From: an uncultured Bacteroidota bacterium
GTDB taxonomy: Bacteria; Bacteroidota; Rhodothermia; Rhodothermales; Salinibacteraceae
DNA: 32,541 nt
Direction of reading: 5' to 3'
Assembly (NCBI GenBank): GCA_913056185.1
Contig: CAJXLV010000037.1
Location: 1 to 32,541 of the forward strand
The notes beneath the pieces are model-generated. The model saw nothing but the letters and a program-made list of their open reading frames with translations, made no database searches and was not told the DNA's origin. The number at the start of each line of letters is the position of its first letter. The stretch's first letter is position 1. The position numbers and the translations under genes are program-made. This document shows, piece by piece, positions 1 to 7,715 of this stretch.

Positions 1-129
1 ATCTCCGTCCCCACCCGTTTTACCGATAAAGAATAATAGGAAGAGGCCGCCGATAACTTCGAGTGCTCCTGCTGCGAACAATGCCATTGCTTGTTTCTTT
101 GGGTGCAGAGGATTGCCAAGCTCGCTCAT
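1..129 (-). CDS. Small membrane protein, N-terminus only (cut by window edge)
   Basis: Read on the minus strand from an ATG at 129, this stays open for 43 codons to the window edge. The peptide starts MSELGNPLHPKKQAM, followed by one hydrophobic helix (about residues 15-36, rich in Ala, Leu, Phe and Gly) and then KTGGDGD. It looks like a small single-span membrane protein with a short basic N-terminus. No family is recognised. The open frame and the well-formed transmembrane segment support a real gene, but the C-terminus is outside the window. Confidence 0.55.
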   Translation of the reverse strand, partial: MSELGNPLHPKKQAMALFAAGALEVIGGLFLLFFIGKTGGDGD

Positions 130-372
130 AAGAAAGGGGTGAGGCTAGAAAAGGGGAAAGGGCACATAACGAGAACGCTCACCTGACCCGGGCACAGGAA
201 AAGGTTTGACCTGATTCACACTGTGGACCTGCAACGTTCGGTCACGTTTCCACCGCTTGCGCCGTCACTTCCGCTCAGCAAAATTGAACCGCTCAACGTC
301 CAACGCTTGGAAACGGCAACAGCCCGGGTTCAGGTGCAGCAACCGGGTTATGGGGCGCAAGGCAGTTACTGA

Positions 373-702
373 CTACAAAAACTCGACGTGACCTTGCATG
401 TCTTCTGCCTCCATCGCCTCCGCGATCAATGTGAGGCCCCGAACCATTTCTCCGATCGATCGACCTTGCGGTGCAAAAGCAACTCCGGCGTGCTTTTCGG
501 TTCGAGCAGCCAGTCGCAGAAAGTCGTCATCGTAGGTCACGAGCACCCTCCCTTCCTCATAGGCAAAGGCGAGGTGATCTTCGTCGCTGGCTCCCAGCAT
601 TTCAGCTTCGCTCAGCGTGAGAACGTCAATTCCGCGATTTCGAAGCCCTCTCGCGACGGCCTTCGCAATGTGTTCGTCCAGATAGTACCGAACAGCGGCC
701 AT
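373..702 (-). CDS. DUF5615-family PIN-like toxin of a toxin-antitoxin pair
   Basis: This 109-residue protein matches the DUF5615 (COG4634, Mut7-C-like) pattern. The N-terminal strand is YYLDEH, with D9 and E10 as the first acidic pair. A central stretch SDEDHLAFA follows, then LVTYDDDFLRLA near residues 54-65. These acidic clusters are those expected to bind metal in a PIN-type ribonuclease. The ATG at 702 shares one base with the TAA of the upstream DUF433 gene (TAATG), so the two are translationally coupled. DUF433 plus DUF5615 is a predicted toxin-antitoxin pairing in comparative genomics. The likely role is an RNA-cleaving toxin held in check by its partner. Family assignment is confident; activity is inferred. 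Confidence 0.85.
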   Translation of the reverse strand: MAAVRYYLDEHIAKAVARGLRNRGIDVLTLSEAEMLGASDEDHLAFAYEEGRVLVTYDDDFLRLAARTEKHAGVAFAPQGRSIGEMVRGLTLIAEAMEAEDMQGHVEFL

Positions 703-1010
703 TACTTCTTCCTCTGAAGCTTCTCCTCAAGCTTCGACGACGTCTTGCGTCTCATCTCCTCTACGAAGGCTTTTCCCTCCCGAATGGATTGGTCGATCTC
801 CTCTCGATGCGCAAAGTAGTAGGCAAGCGCCGCGTAGATGTCAGCCAGCTCCAAATCGTACTCGGACGCGATTTCGTCAGCGTTCCAGCCGAGGCGATCG
901 TGCCAGATGGCGATGTTCTGGACCGTAATCCGATGGCCTGCAATCCGCGGCTTTCCTCCACAGATGTCAGGCGTTCGGACGATTCGTCGATCGAGGGACT
1001 TCGTGGCCAT
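702..1010 (-). CDS. DUF433-domain antitoxin
   Basis: This 102-residue protein has the DUF433 signature: an RTPDICGGKPRIAGHRITV entry, a helix-turn-helix region around DRLGWNADEIASEYDLELADIYAALAY split over residues 38-65, then HREEIDQ. The C-terminus is a lysine/arginine-rich helix (EEMRRKTSSKLEEKLQRKK) that could contact the toxin or nucleic acid. It is the first gene of the pair and overlaps the toxin by one base. DUF433 proteins are small DNA-binding proteins regarded as antitoxins, so autoregulation is plausible. An inverted repeat lies 26-40 bases upstream of the start. Family assignment is confident; role is inferred from the pairing. Confidence 0.85.
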   Translation of the reverse strand: MATKSLDRRIVRTPDICGGKPRIAGHRITVQNIAIWHDRLGWNADEIASEYDLELADIYAALAYYFAHREEIDQSIREGKAFVEEMRRKTSSKLEEKLQRKK

Positions 1011-1381
1011 GAGAGTAGATGGGTTCCGCTTGAGATTGATGTTATATCAACTGAGACGAGCAGAAGCAGTTGCACAGCGCCCCATAACCTATAATTATAC
1101 GTCGCCCGCCGGATAGTATCGGCGTCGACGCATTCAAGTACGTTCGCGCCCAGGGACTTAACAGAACAAGTAATCCTATACAGGCGCAGCCGTATAGGAC
1201 AGAAGAAGCGATAAGTGATCAAGGCTCTGCTGCCGATTTCCAGCGGCCAAATGTCCGTCCCTACCCGTATCGGCCACGGGCCGGTGCGCACCTTCCAAAA
1301 AGGAACCTCAGCCGTGGAGTCGTCTGCTCGATCCCCAGGACCACGAATCGTGCTTCCCGCATTCCCCCGCACGCACGACGG
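1011..1381. other. Intergenic stretch without a supportable gene
   Basis: This 371-base gap lies between the toxin-antitoxin pair and glgA. It holds the operator-like repeat above and an 8-bp perfect inverted repeat (TCCTATAC at 1174-1181, GTATAGGA at 1192-1199, 10-base loop) with no T-tract on either strand. Short open frames here have no family resemblance and atypical composition. No tRNA or other structured RNA was recognised. Confidence 0.5.
1036..1050. promoter_or_regulatory. Candidate operator upstream of the toxin-antitoxin pair
   Basis: A perfect 5-bp inverted repeat, TTGAT-N5-ATCAA, sits 26-40 bases before the DUF433 start in an AT-rich patch unusual for this G+C-rich sequence. A TATAAT-like hexamer on the minus strand lies at 1094-1099, but no matching -35 box was found. 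The repeat is a reasonable candidate for the site bound by the antitoxin, by analogy with other autoregulated pairs only. Confidence 0.3.
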
Positions 1382-2611
1382 TCAAGAGCGCCCCCCCTCT
1401 ACCAGCGACTTGTAGAAATCGAGCGTCTGCTCGGCGATCGCCCGCCAGCTGAACTGCGCCTCTACGCGCTGTCGCGCCGCGGTGCCCATTGTGTCGCGCC
1501 GCTCCGGATCGGCCATGAGGGCGTTGACGCCGTCGGCGAGGCCGTGGGCGAAGGCGTCCGGATCGGCGGGCTCCACGTCGTCGCCGCCCGTCGGGTTTAC
1601 GTCCACCAGCAGGCCCGTCTCGTCCGGCACCACAATCTCGGGGATGCCGCCCACCGCCGAGGCCACCACCGGCGTCTCGCAGGCCATCGCCTCCAGGTTG
1701 ATAATGCCAAACGGCTCGTAGACGCTGGGGCAGACGAAGACCGCGGCGTGGCTGTACATTGTAATCACGTCCTCGCGCGGCAGCATTTCGTCGATCCAGA
1801 CGATCCGGTTGTCGGTCTCGGCGCGGGCCGTCTCCACGCGCGCCTCCATCTCCGCCCCGATCTCTTCGGTGTCCGGCGCCCCGGCGCAGAGCACCACCTG
1901 AATGTCGTCGTCGAAGTGGTGGATCGCCTCCACGAGGTGCAGAATGCCCTTCTGCCGCGTGATGCGCCCCACGAACAGGACGAAGGGCCGGTCGGGGTCC
2001 ACGTCGTACGCCTCCAGCACCGAGCGGTCGGGGCGGGGGCGGTACTGGTCGATGTCGATGCCGTTGTGGATCACCTGCGTATCGGCGCCGCCCACATCGT
2101 AGAGCGACTGCACGTCCTCTTTCATCGCACCGGACACGGCCACGATGCCGTCCGCCGTTTCGTAGGCGGTGCGCTCGACCCAGGAGGAGGCATCGTACCC
2201 CGTGCCCAGCTGCTCCCGCTTCCAGGGGCGGTGCGGCTCCAGCGAGTGGGTGGTGAGCACCAGCTGGCCGCCGGCGAGTTGCTTGGTGAGGCAGCCGGCG
2301 AGGTGCGAGTACCAGGTGTGGCCGTGGATGATGTCGGCGTCGGCCACGGAGCCGGCCATAACGAGGTCGCGCGCCATCGCGTCCATAACCTTGCCGTGGC
2401 GCTCGTCCTGGCGGGGCAGCTCAAAGTCGGGCGCCACGCCGCGGACCGTCAGGTTGCCGTGCGTCTCGTTCTGTTCGCCGAAGCAGAGCACCTCAATGTC
2501 GTGCGCGCCGTCGTCGAGCTTGGCCAGCTCGCGGGTGAGGTACTCGACGTGCACGCCGGCGCCGCCGTAAACGTTGGGGGGATACTCGTTGGTGAGGATG
2601 ACGATGTTCAT
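1382..2611 (-). CDS. glgA: Glycogen synthase, actinobacterial GT4 type (GlgA/GlgM-like)
   Basis: This 409-residue glycosyltransferase starts MNIVILTNEYPPNVYGGAGV, the glycine-rich N-terminal donor/acceptor loop of retaining GT-B enzymes. A Rossmann-like second half carries FVLFVGRITRQKGI (about 210-223). The nucleotide-sugar site PSVYEPFGIINLEAMA has the paired glutamates of the E-X7-E motif. Length and motifs fit the Corynebacterium-type glycogen synthase family (GT4), not the longer GT5 GlgA of E. coli. It would transfer glucose from ADP-glucose to an alpha-glucan in the cytoplasm. Mycobacterial members of this family (GlgM) prefer glucose-1-phosphate as acceptor and make maltose-1-phosphate, so that alternative is open. 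It lies 110 bp downstream of glgC on the same strand, so co-transcription is likely. Confidence 0.88.
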   Translation of the reverse strand: MNIVILTNEYPPNVYGGAGVHVEYLTRELAKLDDGAHDIEVLCFGEQNETHGNLTVRGVAPDFELPRQDERHGKVMDAMARDLVMAGSVADADIIHGHTWYSHLAGCLTKQLAGGQLVLTTHSLEPHRPWKREQLGTGYDASSWVERTAYETADGIVAVSGAMKEDVQSLYDVGGADTQVIHNGIDIDQYRPRPDRSVLEAYDVDPDRPFVLFVGRITRQKGILHLVEAIHHFDDDIQVVLCAGAPDTEEIGAEMEARVETARAETDNRIVWIDEMLPREDVITMYSHAAVFVCPSVYEPFGIINLEAMACETPVVASAVGGIPEIVVPDETGLLVDVNPTGGDDVEPADPDAFAHGLADGVNALMADPERRDTMGTAARQRVEAQFSWRAIAEQTLDFYKSLVEGGRS

Positions 2612-2721
2612 CGGTTGGGGGCAGCGGTCAGGGAAAGGGAGAAGCGGAAATCGGAAAGAGGGAGGGGGCAGGAACTCCGTCTACGTTTGCTTTTTCGCGG
2701 GTCCATCCCCCGCGTCTGCCG

Positions 2722-4005
2722 TCAAATGATCGTATCGTCCGGGATGTCGGTGTTTTTGGGGATGACGACGATGCCGTCGCGGATGTGGTACAGGTCCTCC
2801 TCGGCTTCCTTCACGTTGTTGCGGTTTTTGATGATGCAGCGCTTCCCGATGGACACATTTTTGTCGATGATGGCGCCTTCCACGTACGACTCCTCCCCGA
2901 TGCCGGGATCGGCGGGCCCCTCTACAAAGCCGCGCTCCTCCATCTCGTGCCAGCGGAAATGATCGGCCCCCATCATCACCGTGTTCTTCAGGGTGGTGTT
3001 GCGGCCCACGTACGAGCGGATGCCGATGACGGACTGGACGACCTGGCTGTTCTCGATGAGGCTTCCCTCGGCAATCAGCGAGTCCTGCACCGTCGAGTTT
3101 TGGATCTTGGCGGGCGGCAGCATGCGGGCCCGGGTGTAAAGGGGGCGGTTGGGATCGTACAGGCTGAAGGGCGGCTCCGGCTCGGCCAGCATCAGGTTGG
3201 CCTCGTAAAAGGAGCGGATGGTCCCAATGTCGCTCCAGTAGTCGGCAAACGGATAGCTGGCCACCGTCATCTCGTCGATGGCGCGGGGGATGATCTGGTT
3301 GCCAAAGTCGTGGTCGTCGGGGTTGGCCTCCAAGAGCTCCCGCAGCGGCTCGCGGTCGAAGATGTACATGCCCATCGACGCCAGGTAGGTGCGGCCCTGG
3401 TCTTCGAGCGCCGGCTCCACGGGGCTGTCCAGGCCGTCGAGCTCGTGGGCGTCGGGCTTTTCGTGGAACTCGGTGATAATGTCCTGGGCGTCGGTCTTCA
3501 GGATGCCGAACGAGGTGGCGTCGTCGGCCGTGACCGGGATGGTGCCGAGCGTCACGTCGGCGTCGGTCTCCCGGTGGTGCGCCAGCATGTTGCGGTAGTC
3601 CATCGAGTAGAGCTGGTCGCCCGAGAGGATGAGCACGTGCCGGTGCCGGTGGCCTTCGATGTGGGGCAGGCTGCGGCGCACCGCATCGGCCGTGCCCTGA
3701 AACCAGTCCTTGGAGGAGGGGGTCTGCTCCGCGGCCAGGATCGACACGAAGCCGTTGCTGAAGCGGTCGAACTGGTAGGCGCGGGCGAGGTGGCGGTTGA
3801 GGCTGGCCGAGTTGAACTGGGTGAGGACGAAGATGCGAGTGATGCCCGAGTTGATGCTTGCCGAGATGGGGACATCAATGAGGCGGTAGCGCCCGGCGAG
3901 GGGCACGGCGGGCTTGGCCCGCAGCTTGGTCAGCGGGTAGAGGCGGGTGCCTTTGCCGCCACCCAGGATGACGGTGACAATGGAGGTGTCGAGCGAGGTG
4001 GACAT
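2722..4005 (-). CDS. glgC: Glucose-1-phosphate adenylyltransferase (ADP-glucose pyrophosphorylase)
   Basis: This 427-residue enzyme makes ADP-glucose from ATP and glucose-1-phosphate, the committed step of glycogen synthesis. After [13 protein letters not shown] comes the nucleotidyltransferase signature [20 protein letters not shown], then [18 protein letters not shown]. The glucose-phosphate site EFHEKP follows, then DYWSDIGTI, and a C-terminal left-handed beta-helix with hexapeptide-like repeats ([20 protein letters not shown] onward). Length is typical for bacterial GlgC. An in-frame ATG 37 codons upstream would add a Pro/Arg-rich extension unlike any GlgC, so the start at 4005 is preferred. 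It precedes the glycogen synthase gene on the same strand. Allosteric control by sugar phosphates is usual for the family but not visible here. Confidence 0.96.
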   Translation of the reverse strand: MSTSLDTSIVTVILGGGKGTRLYPLTKLRAKPAVPLAGRYRLIDVPISASINSGITRIFVLTQFNSASLNRHLARAYQFDRFSNGFVSILAAEQTPSSKDWFQGTADAVRRSLPHIEGHRHRHVLILSGDQLYSMDYRNMLAHHRETDADVTLGTIPVTADDATSFGILKTDAQDIITEFHEKPDAHELDGLDSPVEPALEDQGRTYLASMGMYIFDREPLRELLEANPDDHDFGNQIIPRAIDEMTVASYPFADYWSDIGTIRSFYEANLMLAEPEPPFSLYDPNRPLYTRARMLPPAKIQNSTVQDSLIAEGSLIENSQVVQSVIGIRSYVGRNTTLKNTVMMGADHFRWHEMEERGFVEGPADPGIGEESYVEGAIIDKNVSIGKRCIIKNRNNVKEAEEDLYHIRDGIVVIPKNTDIPDDTII

Positions 4006-4267
4006 AGCGGGACAGGAACGAGGCAGGAGACGAGAAGGGGGATGGAGCCGTGGAGGTGCAGGCCCGGCCACTGCGAGTAGGGCCAGGGGCCGTAGGACAC
4101 CAAAAAAGAGACCCACACGATGCGATGCAACGAGATCCGTCCCTGGTACGGTCCCTGTCCGACACCGCTTTTGATCTCGCAGCGTTTTTTGACCCCCTGG
4201 GGCCCAGACGCCCGCCCCAACCGGCCCGTCGGGGTGCAGAACCGTTGGGGGCGGAGGAGGGCGGCGC

Positions 4268-4495
4268 CTATCGGAACAGGCGAAGGGCCAGGTTGAGAAG
4301 CAGGGTGAGCACGAGGCTCAGCACGATCATGGTGGCGAGGGGCACATAGATGCGGACGCCGTCGCCCTCGTAGGCGATGTCGCCGGGCAGACGGCCCAGG
4401 TCCACCACACGCCCCAGCAGCATCACGAGGCCGCCGAGAAGCGCCAGGCCGAGGCCCAGGTAGAGCAGTCCGCGTCCGAGCGTGGGGGCGTCCAT
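4268..4495 (-). CDS. DUF2905 family small membrane protein
   Basis: This 75-residue protein starts [20 protein letters not shown]. It has one hydrophobic helix (about 9-28), a polar loop with [22 protein letters not shown], and a second helix (about 52-70) ending LRLFR. The GRLPGDI segment between two helices is characteristic of DUF2905. The function of the family is unknown. A longer in-frame start exists 42 codons upstream, but that extension is Pro/His-rich and unlike the family. It is 262 bp upstream of glgC on the same strand; linkage to glycogen metabolism is not established. Confidence 0.85.
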   Translation of the reverse strand: MDAPTLGRGLLYLGLGLALLGGLVMLLGRVVDLGRLPGDIAYEGDGVRIYVPLATMIVLSLVLTLLLNLALRLFR

Positions 4496-4676
4496 GGCGA
4501 GAACAGTAGTAGAAAAAGAAGTCGGCTGCGCGTGCGGAGGGGGAGGCACATGCGGGGCAAGAGGGCCGGGGCAGGAGGGCGCGTTCGGGCCGTGAGGCAG
4601 ACGCAGATTCCACAAAACCATCCCCGGTGCCGCTCGTGAGAGGAGCGAGATTTATTCCGACTCACGTTTGCGACTC

Positions 4677-5132
4677 ATGCTCAAGTCTATTCTTGTCCTC
4701 CTCCACATCATTACGGCTGCCGCCTGGTTTGGGTTGGGCCTGCGTCTTGCGGGGCGGGCCCGGACGGTGCTCGACCTCGGCGGGGAGGCGGGCACGGCTC
4801 TGGCCGCCGATGGGCAGTCCGCGGTGCGCCAGATGAACATCTTCGCGGTGCTTACCCTGGTGTTTTCGCTGGGGGCCTTCGTGGCGGGCGGACATTTCGT
4901 GGCGTATGGGCCGCTCTACCACACGTCTGTCACGCTGATCGTTTTGTTCACGCTGGACCAACTCTTCGTGATTCGCCCCGGATGGAATGCGTTGCAGGCG
5001 GCTCTGGAGGGGGGCGGCGGGGCTGAGTCCGCCCGCAAGAAAATCGCAATTGGGACGGGCGTGGGGCACCTGCTCTGGCTCGTGATGCTTGTCTTGATGC
5101 TGTGGAACCAGTACTTCAGCGTGTATCTGTAG
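4677..5132 (+). CDS. Four-helix integral membrane protein, unknown function
   Basis: This 151-residue protein starts MLKSILVLLHIITAAAWFGLG. About four hydrophobic segments are visible (residues 3-22, 54-75, 81-100, 128-147). The His in helix 1 followed by AAAWFG recalls CopD/DUF2269-like small membrane proteins, where such a His may bind metal or haem; this is only a resemblance. An in-frame TTG lies nine bases upstream, but the ATG is preferred. A purine stretch AGGAG at 4641-4645 is too far away for a normal ribosome site. The 3' end overlaps the convergent amidase gene by 17 bp. Confidence 0.7.
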   Translation: MLKSILVLLHIITAAAWFGLGLRLAGRARTVLDLGGEAGTALAADGQSAVRQMNIFAVLTLVFSLGAFVAGGHFVAYGPLYHTSVTLIVLFTLDQLFVIRPGWNALQAALEGGGGAESARKKIAIGTGVGHLLWLVMLVLMLWNQYFSVYL

Positions 5133-5967
5133 GGGCGGGGCGGGCCACGGCGCCCTGGTCGTACTGGTCGGGGCGGCGGTGGCGCAAGAACAGTTGGCGG
5201 GCGGGGGCGTCGGCACACCGGTCGAGGTCCAGTTCCGCGTGCAGGATGGTCGCTTCGGCCGGCGCCTGGGCCCCCACGGCCCCAAACGGGTCCGTGACGA
5301 ACGAGCGCCCCGCAAACTGCATGGTGCCTTCCTGCCCGGTGCGATTGGCCAGGGCGGTGAAAAAGCCGTGTTGCAGGGCCGCCACCCGGAGCTCCGCCTC
5401 GTACATGCCGTCGGGCCATTCGCCCACGGTGCCGGCCTGCGGGACGACCACGAGCTCGGCGTCCTGAAGCGCCAGCGCGCGCAGGTACTCGGGGTAGTGC
5501 CGGTCGTAGCAAATGGCCACCCCCAGGCGCCCGGCCGCCGTGTCGTACACCGGTGCGCCGGTGTTGCCCGGGGCGTAGTAGCCCTGTTCGTGGAACTGCT
5601 CGTATTCGGTGATGTGCATCATGCGGGTGCGTCCGAGCAGCGTGCCGTCGGCGTCGAGGACGGGCGAGGTGTCGAACGTGCGGCCCCCGTCCCGCTCCAT
5701 CAGGTTGAACACCACGACCACCCCAGTGTCGGCAGCCGCCTCGGCCAGGGCCTCTGTCGTGGGGCCCGGCACCGGCTCGGCCAAGTCAAGGGCGCTCCGG
5801 CGCCGCTCCGCCACAGGCACCCGAGGGTAGAAGGGCGTGAACGAGAGCTCGGGGAAGACGACGAGGTCGGCCCCGGCCTCCGCGGCCGTCCGGACTGCCC
5901 GCACGCCGCGGTCGACGACGGCAGTAGAGGCGGGGGGCACGGCATGCTGCACGAGGGCAATGGTCAT
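5116..5967 (-). CDS. Nitrilase-superfamily carbon-nitrogen hydrolase (amidase), atypical catalytic Lys site
   Basis: This 283-residue protein has the alpha-beta-beta-alpha nitrilase fold pattern. It starts MTIALVQHAV, carries the catalytic Glu in VVFPELSF (E40), and the nucleophile Cys in VAICYDRHYPEYLRAL (C153), followed by AELRVAALQHGFF (about 191-203). It most resembles the N-carbamoylputrescine amidase/beta-ureidopropionase branch, which hydrolyses N-carbamoyl amines or other amides in the cytoplasm. The segment that usually reads YRKxH is TRMMH (residues 114-118), so the expected catalytic Lys appears to be Met116. It probably shares a transcript with the SPOR lipoprotein 36 bp upstream. 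Substrate is unknown. An in-frame ATG eight codons upstream is less likely. Confidence 0.85.
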   Translation of the reverse strand: MTIALVQHAVPPASTAVVDRGVRAVRTAAEAGADLVVFPELSFTPFYPRVPVAERRRSALDLAEPVPGPTTEALAEAAADTGVVVVFNLMERDGGRTFDTSPVLDADGTLLGRTRMMHITEYEQFHEQGYYAPGNTGAPVYDTAAGRLGVAICYDRHYPEYLRALALQDAELVVVPQAGTVGEWPDGMYEAELRVAALQHGFFTALANRTGQEGTMQFAGRSFVTDPFGAVGAQAPAEATILHAELDLDRCADAPARQLFLRHRRPDQYDQGAVARPAPTDTR

Positions 5968-6003
5968 GGGGCAGGGCAACGATGCGGACAATGCGGAAAA
6001 AAG

Positions 6004-6441
6004 TCAGCGCTTCGGGGCTGAGGCCTCCATGCGGTCGGGAGCGATGAAGGCCTCCGGAAACGCCGAGCGAGCAGCGTTGAGCACGGCCCTGGCCTGCGTC
6101 CGGGTGGCAAACGGGCCGAGCCGCACGCGGTAGAAGGGCGCGCTCCACGCAATAGTGACGGGGCGTCTCGCGGACGACGCGGCCTGCACGAGCGGGGGAC
6201 GATCCGCCGGCGGGCGGTTGTGCCACCATCGCTCAGCCCGCCCCAGCGTCCTGGCGGCCTGGCTCTTGTCGTCCGTGAGCCGAAGCTGCACAAGAAATAG
6301 GCGTGGGGCTGCGTCTTCCTGGGCGGACCGAGTGGGGGACGTGGGGGCTGGCCCGGAGCAGGAACTGAAGAGCACCCCGCTCGCGCACACTCCCATCAGG
6401 AGGCCCAGGGCCCGGAATGGACGTGCGCTGCGGAGCATCAT
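6004..6441 (-). CDS. SPOR-like lipoprotein
   Basis: This 145-residue protein has a lipoprotein signal: a basic n-region, a hydrophobic stretch ALGLLMGVCASGVL and a lipobox ending FSSC (Cys28). A Pro/Ser/Thr-rich linker follows. The C-terminal part (about 103-137) reads FYRVRLGPFATRTQARAVLN, the pattern of a SPOR domain, which binds peptidoglycan lacking stem peptides. It is probably an envelope protein anchored by lipid. Two adjacent ATG codons make the exact start uncertain by one residue. It lies 36 bp upstream of the amidase gene and diverges from the lipoprotein at 6658. Only part of a SPOR domain is clear. Confidence 0.7.
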   Translation of the reverse strand: MMLRSARPFRALGLLMGVCASGVLFSSCSGPAPTSPTRSAQEDAAPRLFLVQLRLTDDKSQAARTLGRAERWWHNRPPADRPPLVQAASSARRPVTIAWSAPFYRVRLGPFATRTQARAVLNAARSAFPEAFIAPDRMEASAPKR

Positions 6442-6592
6442 GTGGAGAAAGGGGATTCAGAAAGCGGCCTTGGGCCCGCGTTCAGTGCGGCGTGTTTCTC
6501 TCTCTACGGACCGCAGAGGCGTGCGGTTCGAGGCGAAAAGGGGCCGGGCGCACGCTCCGGATTGTGGCGGTGCAACTCCCCGCCCCCGTCGG

Positions 6593-6612
6593 CAATTGGA
6601 ACAGGCCAATTG
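6593..6612. promoter_or_regulatory. Palindromic site in the divergent lipoprotein intergenic region
   Basis: A perfect 7-bp inverted repeat (CAATTGG, 6-base spacer, CCAATTG) lies between the divergent starts at 6441 and 6658, 45 bases before the plus-strand ATG. Its dyad symmetry, size and AT-rich arms in a G+C-rich region fit a dimeric repressor or activator site. No T-tract follows, so it is not a terminator. The binding protein is unknown. Confidence 0.4.
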
Positions 6613-6657
6613 AAATGCGTCTCCACGCTCCCCAACTGTACGACTCTCCACTGACGT

Positions 6658-7452
6658 ATGCGCAGGTTTTCGTCTCTCACTGCCACAGCTCTTCTGTTTC
6701 TGCCATTTTTGCTTGGGGCATGTCGTGCCCCGGAGTCGTCACCCTCCGCCGCGGCGGTCATCGACAGCGCGCGGGGGGCGCAGGGCGCCTCTGTGCTCCA
6801 GCGGGCCACCGTTCGCTACCGCTTCCGCGGGGAGGCGTACCGACTGCAGCATGATCGCGGCGCGTTCCACTATCGCCGGGCCTACACCGACTCGCTGGGG
6901 CGCCCCGTCGCGGAGGGCCTCACGAACGCCGGGCCCTACCGCGTGGTGGAGGGGGACACGGTCACGCTCTCGCCGTCCGAGCAGAGTGCGGTGGAGACGA
7001 CCGTCAATTCGGTGGCGTATTTCTCGCTGCTGCCGGAGCCGCTGAGCGACGCGGCGGTGCAGCCCGTCTACAGCGGCCGCGACACCATCGACGGGGGGCC
7101 GTACCACCGCGTGCGGGTCACCTTTCAGCAAGAGGGCGGAGGCGCGGACTGGCAGGATGTCTTCCTGTACTGGTTCCGCGCCGACACGTACGCGCTGGAC
7201 TATTTGGCGTATGCCTACGGGCAGGGACCGGACGAGGAGGGGGGCACTCGGTTCCGCAAAGCCTACAACGTGCGTCGGGTGGGCGGCGTCCGGATGGTCG
7301 ATTACTACAACTACACGGTCGATACGCTGTCCGCTGAGCAGATGACGCGCTACCCCGACCTTCTGGCCCAGGATGCGGTCCGTCTCGTCTCCCGCATCGA
7401 GCTCGACAGCCTTCGGGTGCGGCCGCTTTCGGGCCGCCTCTCACTGCCGTGA
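6658..7452 (+). CDS. DUF6503-like lipoprotein
   Basis: This 264-residue protein starts MRRFSSLTATALLFLPFLLG and has the lipobox LGAC (Cys22), so it is a predicted lipid-anchored envelope protein. The mature part is a single domain rich in aromatic beta-strand segments (ATVRYRFRGEAYRLQ, DVFLYWFRADTYALDYLAY, VRMVDYYNYTVD). This fits an outer-membrane lipoprotein-sorting-like half-barrel such as DUF6503, known in Bacteroidota. Its role is unknown. It has its own leader with the palindrome upstream and is divergent from the SPOR lipoprotein. No terminator was recognised downstream. Confidence 0.75.
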   Translation: MRRFSSLTATALLFLPFLLGACRAPESSPSAAAVIDSARGAQGASVLQRATVRYRFRGEAYRLQHDRGAFHYRRAYTDSLGRPVAEGLTNAGPYRVVEGDTVTLSPSEQSAVETTVNSVAYFSLLPEPLSDAAVQPVYSGRDTIDGGPYHRVRVTFQQEGGGADWQDVFLYWFRADTYALDYLAYAYGQGPDEEGGTRFRKAYNVRRVGGVRMVDYYNYTVDTLSAEQMTRYPDLLAQDAVRLVSRIELDSLRVRPLSGRLSLP

Positions 7453-7715
7453 GCCGCGCCAGACGGCTTCGGGGCAGCGAGGTGTAGGCGTCCGTTGGCG
7501 TATGCGCCCCTCAGAAATGGCATGAATCAGACGGCGTGTATGATGGACAAACGACCCCGGAAAACCCTGGTGTTGCGTTAGGAGGGGGATTACAGTATTG
7601 AGTAGAGCACGAGAAGAGCAGTAAAGGTCCCGCGCTTTTACCTACGTGAATTCGCTCCGCTCATTTGCCGGGAAATACACGGACTCTTCTCGTCGAACGA
7701 AGTGAGACACTACGT

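Noticed and set aside
130..372. Possible tRNA because of a GGTTCA string near 327
   Set aside because: No acceptor stem or anticodon arm can be drawn around it.
1174..1199. 8-bp inverted repeat as a terminator for glgA or the toxin-antitoxin pair
   Set aside because: There is no T-tract on either strand; kept only as an unexplained dyad.
1215..1415. 66-codon plus-strand frame between the toxin-antitoxin pair and glgA
   Set aside because: No recognisable family and it runs into the 3' end of glgA on the opposite strand.
1544..4080. Long plus-strand frames opposite glgA and glgC
   Set aside because: They are antisense to enzymes with full motifs and have the usual His/Val/Arg-rich shadow composition.
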